Of a stretch of 10,193 nucleotides of DNA, positions 7,018 to 10,193 are shown in pieces. Where the stretch lies: assembly GCA_946409855.1 (NCBI GenBank), contig CAMJXZ010000095.1, positions 1-10,193 on the forward strand. The letters run 5' to 3'. Positions within the stretch are counted from its first letter, which is position 1, and each line of letters begins with the position of its first letter. Under the pieces are notes generated by a model that worked only from the letters and a program-made list of their open reading frames with translations, made no database searches and had not been told where the DNA came from. The stretch comes from an uncultured Clostridia bacterium (lineage in GTDB: Bacteria; Bacillota; Clostridia; Christensenellales; Aristaeellaceae). A program made the position numbers and the translations under genes.

Positions 7018-8369
7018 TATCCAAAGATGCCAGCGTCCAGATTCACCCACAAAGCGGGGCGGACAACGGCATCATCGTCGTCGACACTGGGGCTGTTGAG
7101 GGAGCCGTCATAGCTGACGCTCCCAGCGAAGTCATGACGGAAGCCAGGGGAACGCAGCCACCACCACCCGGCTGAGTTACCTTCTGCGGTCTGATAATTG
7201 CTGCTTGTCCATGCACCTGCCTGCAGCGCATAGGCCGTAGGCGAGGTTCTGGCTTTCTTGTTGTTGCCGTCTCCCGGTGTTACGCCGAAATATTTGTTTG
7301 CCTCCTTATAGCTCAGCAGGAAGATCTTGTCTTCCGTATTGTTTCCGCCGCTCGTGTCCCAGTATCCCTGGCTCTTGCTGTTGTCCACCATAGTCGTCAT
7401 GATAGCCGCCTGTTCCTGCGCCGTAAAAGCTTTGTTCAGGAGTGTTCCGTTCAGCCATGCCCGCAGTGTACATTTTTCCCAGGTGATACCGGTGTATTCC
7501 GTGTTATATGGCTTCCCATCCAGACCATACCGGCTCAGTAATAGTGCCTTGTTTCCCTGCACTTCCAGCACCAGCCATTCGATTGGCGTTTCGTCATTCC
7601 CTTCCGCCGTCTGCGAGAACCGCCCGAAGGTCACATATTCACCCGGTTGGATCGCCTTCCTTGCCGCGATCGCCTGTTCACAAGCCTTTGCCTTGCTCGC
7701 CGCGTCCCGGTACCCGTTCAGCTTCTGGTACTGCGCTTTCGCTCCCACATAGTCTCCGGAAGCGTACAGCGCTTCCGCTAATCTGTATTCAGTCTCTTTC
7801 TTCTCCGCCGTCAGCGCTTCCACCTGGTTCTGCAGGGAAGCGTTCTGGTTCTGCAGGGAAGCGTTCTGGTTCTGCAGTTCCGTCCGCGCCGTTTCGGCTT
7901 CCGTCAGCGCTGCCTCGATTTCCGTCAGCCGCTGCTCCAGCTCGGCCTTCTCGGCCATCGCTTCCTCTTTGGCGGACGCGCTTTCCACCACGACCCGCAC
8001 CGGTTCGATCCGCACGTTTTCATGCCTGGTCCCGTCCGCGTCCACCGCTTCCACCATAGTCGCCTCGATGGTGTACTCCCCGGCCGGCGCGTACTGATTC
8101 ACCCGGAACGCGATCACGGCCGGACGCAGGTTCAGGATGTTGAAGCCGTCCAGCCCGATCAGGTCCGCGGACGGCAGCACGTTGAATATATCCAGCGGAT
8201 AGGAGAACCGCCCCATCACCCCGTCCGCCCGCTCGCTGTCCTCCGCCAACGCAAACACGGCATATATCGTATCCCCCGGCTGGCAGGTAACGCCCGCCGC
8301 CCGGACAGGGGCAGGCATGAGCGGCAGCGTCAGCATCAGGGTCAGGCATAAACAGATCACGCGTTTCAT
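7014..8369 (-). CDS. Secreted coiled-coil DUF6273 protein (paralog 2)
   Basis: A 451-residue exported protein, middle gene of the three. The start at 8369 follows AGGAGG by seven bases (within the palindrome AGGAGGCCTCCT). Layout: signal peptide nearly identical to paralog 1 (1 to about 25); N-terminal beta-rich domain (about 28-129); a coiled coil (about 131-198) with LQNQNAS heptads; a short TPR-like helical pair, ALYASGDYVGAKAQYQKLNGY (199-220) running on to about 236; and DUF6273 (about 240-451) with EYVTFGRFSQT, IEWLVLEVQGNKALLLSRYG, GWWWLRSPG (401-409) and VRPALWVNL (436-444). Residues 410-435 are the hypervariable segment. The coiled coil would hold the DUF6273 head away from the N-terminal domain and may drive oligomers. 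The ligand is unknown and there is no anchor motif. Intergenic distances are 86 nt downstream to paralog 1 and 93 nt upstream to paralog 3. Confidence 0.9.
   Translation of the reverse strand: MKRVICLCLTLMLTLPLMPAPVRAAGVTCQPGDTIYAVFALAEDSERADGVMGRFSYPLDIFNVLPSADLIGLDGFNILNLRPAVIAFRVNQYAPAGEYTIEATMVEAVDADGTRHENVRIEPVRVVVESASAKEEAMAEKAELEQRLTEIEAALTEAETARTELQNQNASLQNQNASLQNQVEALTAEKKETEYRLAEALYASGDYVGAKAQYQKLNGYRDAASKAKACEQAIAARKAIQPGEYVTFGRFSQTAEGNDETPIEWLVLEVQGNKALLLSRYGLDGKPYNTEYTGITWEKCTLRAWLNGTLLNKAFTAQEQAAIMTTMVDNSKSQGYWDTSGGNNTEDKIFLLSYKEANKYFGVTPGDGNNKKARTSPTAYALQAGAWTSSNYQTAEGNSAGWWWLRSPGFRHDFAGSVSYDGSLNSPSVDDDDAVVRPALWVNLDAGIFGY
7047..7169 (-). other. Candidate variable repeat of paralog 2
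   Basis: The same 41-codon segment as in the other paralogs, with no insertion or deletion. Outer bases are identical to the others; the diverged part is 7065-7142 (residues FRHDFAGSVSY, constant DGSL, NSPSVDDDDAV). Variable codons such as TTC, CGT, GAC, AGC and AGT fit mutation of AAY codons. Confidence 0.5.
7824..7877 (-). repeat. 21-nt tandem repeat in the coiled coil of paralog 2
   Basis: CTGGTTCTGCAGGGAAGCGTT (plus-strand reading) is present in 2.6 exact copies. Each copy encodes one heptad (LQNQNAS), so copy changes lengthen or shorten the coiled coil by whole heptads in frame. Confidence 0.9.
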
Positions 8370-8460
8370 AGGAGGCCTCCTGACAGATTGGATGGGACTT
8401 TGGAATCGTTTTTGAATGGGGTGCCGATTTTATGACAGACTTGCGCTATGCGTGATTCAG
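8291..8460 (-). repeat. Duplicated junction between paralogs 3 and 2
   Basis: This is the partner of 6849-7017. It covers the signal-peptide codons of paralog 2, its ribosome site (perfect 12-base palindrome AGGAGGCCTCCT) and the 93-nt intergenic DNA down to the paralog 3 stop. The near identity points to recent duplication or gene conversion. Confidence 0.85.
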
Positions 8461-8462
8461 GA

Positions 8463-9899
8463 TCAGTGGCTGATCGCGTCCAGATTCACCCACAAAGCGG
8501 GGCGGACACAACCGCGGTCATCGTTGACACCGCCATAGCTGAGGGAGCCGTCACTGCTGATATCCGCGGCATTGCGCCGAGTGCGGCCGAGGGAACGCAG
8601 CCACCACCACCCCGCTGAACCGCCTTCTGCAGTCTGATAATTTCTGTTTACAATGACACCATTCTTGATTGCATAAGCTGTTGGCCTGACACGTGATGAG
8701 ACATTTGTAAAGTTATATTTGCCCGTACTGTCTTGGTAGTAGCTATAGTGTTCGACAGCAAAGTACTGATGCGCCTCCGCATAACTGAGCAGGAAGATCT
8801 TGTCCTGCGTGTTGTTCCCGCCGCTGGTGATGTATTCGCTGTACCCCTGGCTCCTGCTGTTATCTACATTCGTCGTCAGAATCGCTTTCTGTTCCGTACT
8901 GCTGAACGCTTTCTTCAGGAATTCTCCGTTAAGCCACCCCCGCAGCGTACTCTTCTCCCAGGTAATATCAACGCCTTTCTCGTTATACGGTTTCGCGTCC
9001 AATCCATACCGGCTCAGCAGCAGTGCTTTGTTCCCCTGCACTTCCAGTACAAGCCACTCAATCGGCGTCTGGTCGTTCCCTTCCGCCGTCTGCGGGTACC
9101 GCCCGAAAGCCACATATGTTCCCGGCTGGATCGCCTTCCTTGCCGCAATTGCCTCTTCACAAGACTTTGCCTTGCTCTCCGCGTCCCGGTACCCGTTCAG
9201 ATTCTGGTACTGCGCTTTCGCTTCCTCATAATCTCCGGAAGCGTACAGTGCTTCCGCTAGTCTGTATTCAGTCTCTTTCTTCTCCGCCGTCAGGGCTTCC
9301 AACTGCTTCTGCAGGGAATCATTCTGGTTCTGCAGGGAAGCGTTCTGGTTCTGCAGGGAAGCATTCTGGTCCTGCAGTTCCGTCCGCTCCGCTTCAGCCT
9401 CCGTCCGCGCCGTTTCGGCTTCCGTCAGCGCTGCCTCGATTTCCGTCAGCAGCTGCTCCAGCCTGGCCTTCTCGGCAGCCGCTTCCTCTTTGGCGGACGC
9501 GCTTTCCACCACGACCCGCACCGGTTCGATCCGCACGTTTTCGTGCCTGGTGCCGTCCGCGTCCATCGCTTCCGCCACGTTTGCCTCAATGGTGTACTCT
9601 CCGGGAGGAGTGAATCTGTTCACCTGGAACGCGATCACAGCCGGACGCCGGTTCAGGATGTTGATGCCGTCCAGCCCGATCAGGTCCGCGGACGGCAGCA
9701 CGCTGAATATATCCAACGGGTAGGAAAGCCGCCCCATCACCCCGTCCGCCCGCTCGCTGTCCTCTGTCAAAGTAAATACCGCGTAGATAGTATCCCCGGG
9801 ACGGCAATAGACGCAGCCCACCGCTCCCCGCGCCCCCGCGGGAACCAGGGAAACCAATAACACCACGGCCATGAACAGGCTGAGATACGTGCGCTTCAT
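8463..9899 (-). CDS. Secreted coiled-coil DUF6273 protein (paralog 3)
   Basis: A 478-residue exported protein, promoter-proximal gene of the trio. I start it at ATG 9899, seven bases after AGGAGG and opening a signal peptide (MKRTYLSLF, hydrophobic core, PAGARGA near 20-26); an ATG at 10001 would place 34 non-signal residues in front. Layout: beta-rich domain (about 33-134), long coiled coil (about 134-213) with LQNQNAS-type and ARTEAEAE heptads, TPR-like helices (about 216-252), DUF6273 (about 258-478). The GWWWLRSLG motif (430-438; Leu instead of Pro) and VRPALWVNL (465-473) bracket the hypervariable residues 439-464. Unlike its paralogs it carries a different, longer and AT-richer segment at about 379-422 (VEHYSYYQDSTGKYNF...). 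The C-terminus DAISH also differs. Function is inferred only: an exported stalked binding protein of unknown ligand. Confidence 0.9.
   Translation of the reverse strand: MKRTYLSLFMAVVLLVSLVPAGARGAVGCVYCRPGDTIYAVFTLTEDSERADGVMGRLSYPLDIFSVLPSADLIGLDGINILNRRPAVIAFQVNRFTPPGEYTIEANVAEAMDADGTRHENVRIEPVRVVVESASAKEEAAAEKARLEQLLTEIEAALTEAETARTEAEAERTELQDQNASLQNQNASLQNQNDSLQKQLEALTAEKKETEYRLAEALYASGDYEEAKAQYQNLNGYRDAESKAKSCEEAIAARKAIQPGTYVAFGRYPQTAEGNDQTPIEWLVLEVQGNKALLLSRYGLDAKPYNEKGVDITWEKSTLRGWLNGEFLKKAFSSTEQKAILTTNVDNSRSQGYSEYITSGGNNTQDKIFLLSYAEAHQYFAVEHYSYYQDSTGKYNFTNVSSRVRPTAYAIKNGVIVNRNYQTAEGGSAGWWWLRSLGRTRRNAADISSDGSLSYGGVNDDRGCVRPALWVNLDAISH
8490..8612 (-). other. Candidate variable repeat of paralog 3
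   Basis: Same length and flanks as in paralogs 1 and 2; the diverged part is 8508-8585 (residues RTRRNAADISS, constant DGSL, SYGGVNDDRGC). Codons CGC, ACT, CGC, AAT, GAT, AGC, AGT, TAT and GGT are again NNY types consistent with altered AAY. Confidence 0.5.
9303..9377 (-). repeat. 21-nt tandem repeat in the coiled coil of paralog 3
   Basis: About 3.6 copies of the heptad-coding 21-nt unit seen in paralog 2, one copy more and slightly diverged (starts at 9303, 9324, 9345, 9366). A second 21-nt register follows at about 9380-9442 (TCCGTCCGC... units), which also has one more unit than paralog 2. Confidence 0.88.
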
Positions 9900-10010
9900 C
9901 TTTTTTCCTCCTGACGCGTCTGACGGAATGTTCGCCGTTCCTGCTGCTGATGATGCTGTTCCGGATGAACGGACTCTGCCCGCAGATCCCGTCCCATTCA
10001 ATCTGCCGTC

Positions 10011-10039
10011 ATTGTAGCATGATACAGCCGGAAAAGCAA
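10011..10039 (-). promoter_or_regulatory. Sigma-A-type promoter for the DUF6273 operon
   Basis: On the minus strand TTGCTT (10039-10034) is followed after 17 bases by TACAAT (10016-10011). TGC directly before the -10 makes it an extended -10 element. Transcription would start near 10004, giving a leader of about 105 nt before the paralog 3 ATG. No riboswitch or attenuator is recognisable in the leader. Confidence 0.65.
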
Positions 10040-10119
10040 TGACAATTGCGCCCGTACCCGCCCGTCCGCCGCTTCCCGTCCGGCCGCGGCACCTCTCTGC
10101 CCAACGCCGCCCCCTTGGG

Positions 10120-10180
10120 TGTCATCCTGAGCCCTGAAAAGCGTTTGCCGCCGCAAGGCAAACGCCAGGGTGAAGGATCT
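10120..10180. repeat. Interspersed GTCATCCTGAG...GAAGGATCT hairpin repeat
   Basis: It begins TGTCATCCTGAG and ends GTGAAGGATCT, a form of intergenic repeat I know from many gut bacterial genomes. Inside is a nested hairpin: CCCTG (10132-10136) with CAGGG (10166-10170), then GCGTTTGCC (10141-10149) with GGCAAACGC (10157-10165), with a 4-nt AAAA bulge. No gene is visible from 10040 to the right edge. Confidence 0.6.
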
Positions 10181-10193
10181 GTTCTGCTGTTCA

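Noticed and set aside
7824..9442. Regular 21-nt repeats as a CRISPR array
   Set aside because: Units are directly tandem without spacers, are in frame and encode coiled-coil heptads.
1..10193. DGR reverse transcriptase or template repeat inside the window
   Set aside because: No reading frame shows reverse-transcriptase motifs such as YxDD, and the three cassette copies are all in coding 3' ends; no fourth AAY-rich copy was seen. If they exist they lie elsewhere.

Overview
The window looks like part of a chromosome from a GC-rich, probably gut or rumen, Clostridia-type Firmicute. The evidence is strong AGGAGG ribosome sites, a BspA-type leucine-rich-repeat secreted protein, several DUF6273 secreted proteins, a short Clostridia-type pyrophosphatase, and interspersed palindromic repeats of the kind common in gut Clostridia. 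No phage, plasmid, transposase, rRNA, tRNA or CRISPR array is visible. The genus cannot be fixed from the sequence alone.

Left block (1-3358, all minus strand, read right to left): a secreted protein of unknown function (2633-3358), a short inorganic-pyrophosphatase-like protein with a GTG start (2247-2636), a Nudix hydrolase (1820-2254), a Tat-exported DUF2961/GH172-like protein (602-1759) and a GNAT acetyltransferase that runs off the left edge (1-499). The first three overlap by 4 and 8 nt, so they are probably translationally coupled. The DUF2961 gene follows after 60 nt and the GNAT gene after about 100 nt.

Middle (3359-5811): a 513-nt non-coding stretch with two diverged copies of a hairpin-bearing repeat, a second small GNAT gene on the minus strand (3872-4255), then a divergent plus-strand secreted BspA-like LRR protein (4471-5451) with a good promoter and a terminator-like inverted repeat. 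A 360-nt intergenic stretch with hairpins separates it from the convergent block that follows.

Right block (5812-10039, minus strand): a likely operon of three secreted paralogs, transcribed from a promoter at 10011-10039. Each has a signal peptide, an N-terminal beta-rich domain, a spacer (coiled coil plus TPR-like segment in two, Pro/Thr-rich linker in the third) and a C-terminal DUF6273 domain. The genes arose by duplication that also copied the intergenic DNA. The most interesting signal is at their 3' ends. A 26-codon segment is strongly diverged among the three copies, while the flanking DNA and a four-codon core inside it are identical to the base. Variation is mostly amino-acid-changing and falls on codons readable as mutated AAY. 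This resembles the variable repeat of a diversity-generating retroelement (DGR) target with a lectin-like tip, although no reverse transcriptase or template repeat lies in this window. The right edge (10040-10193) has no gene, only an interspersed hairpin repeat.
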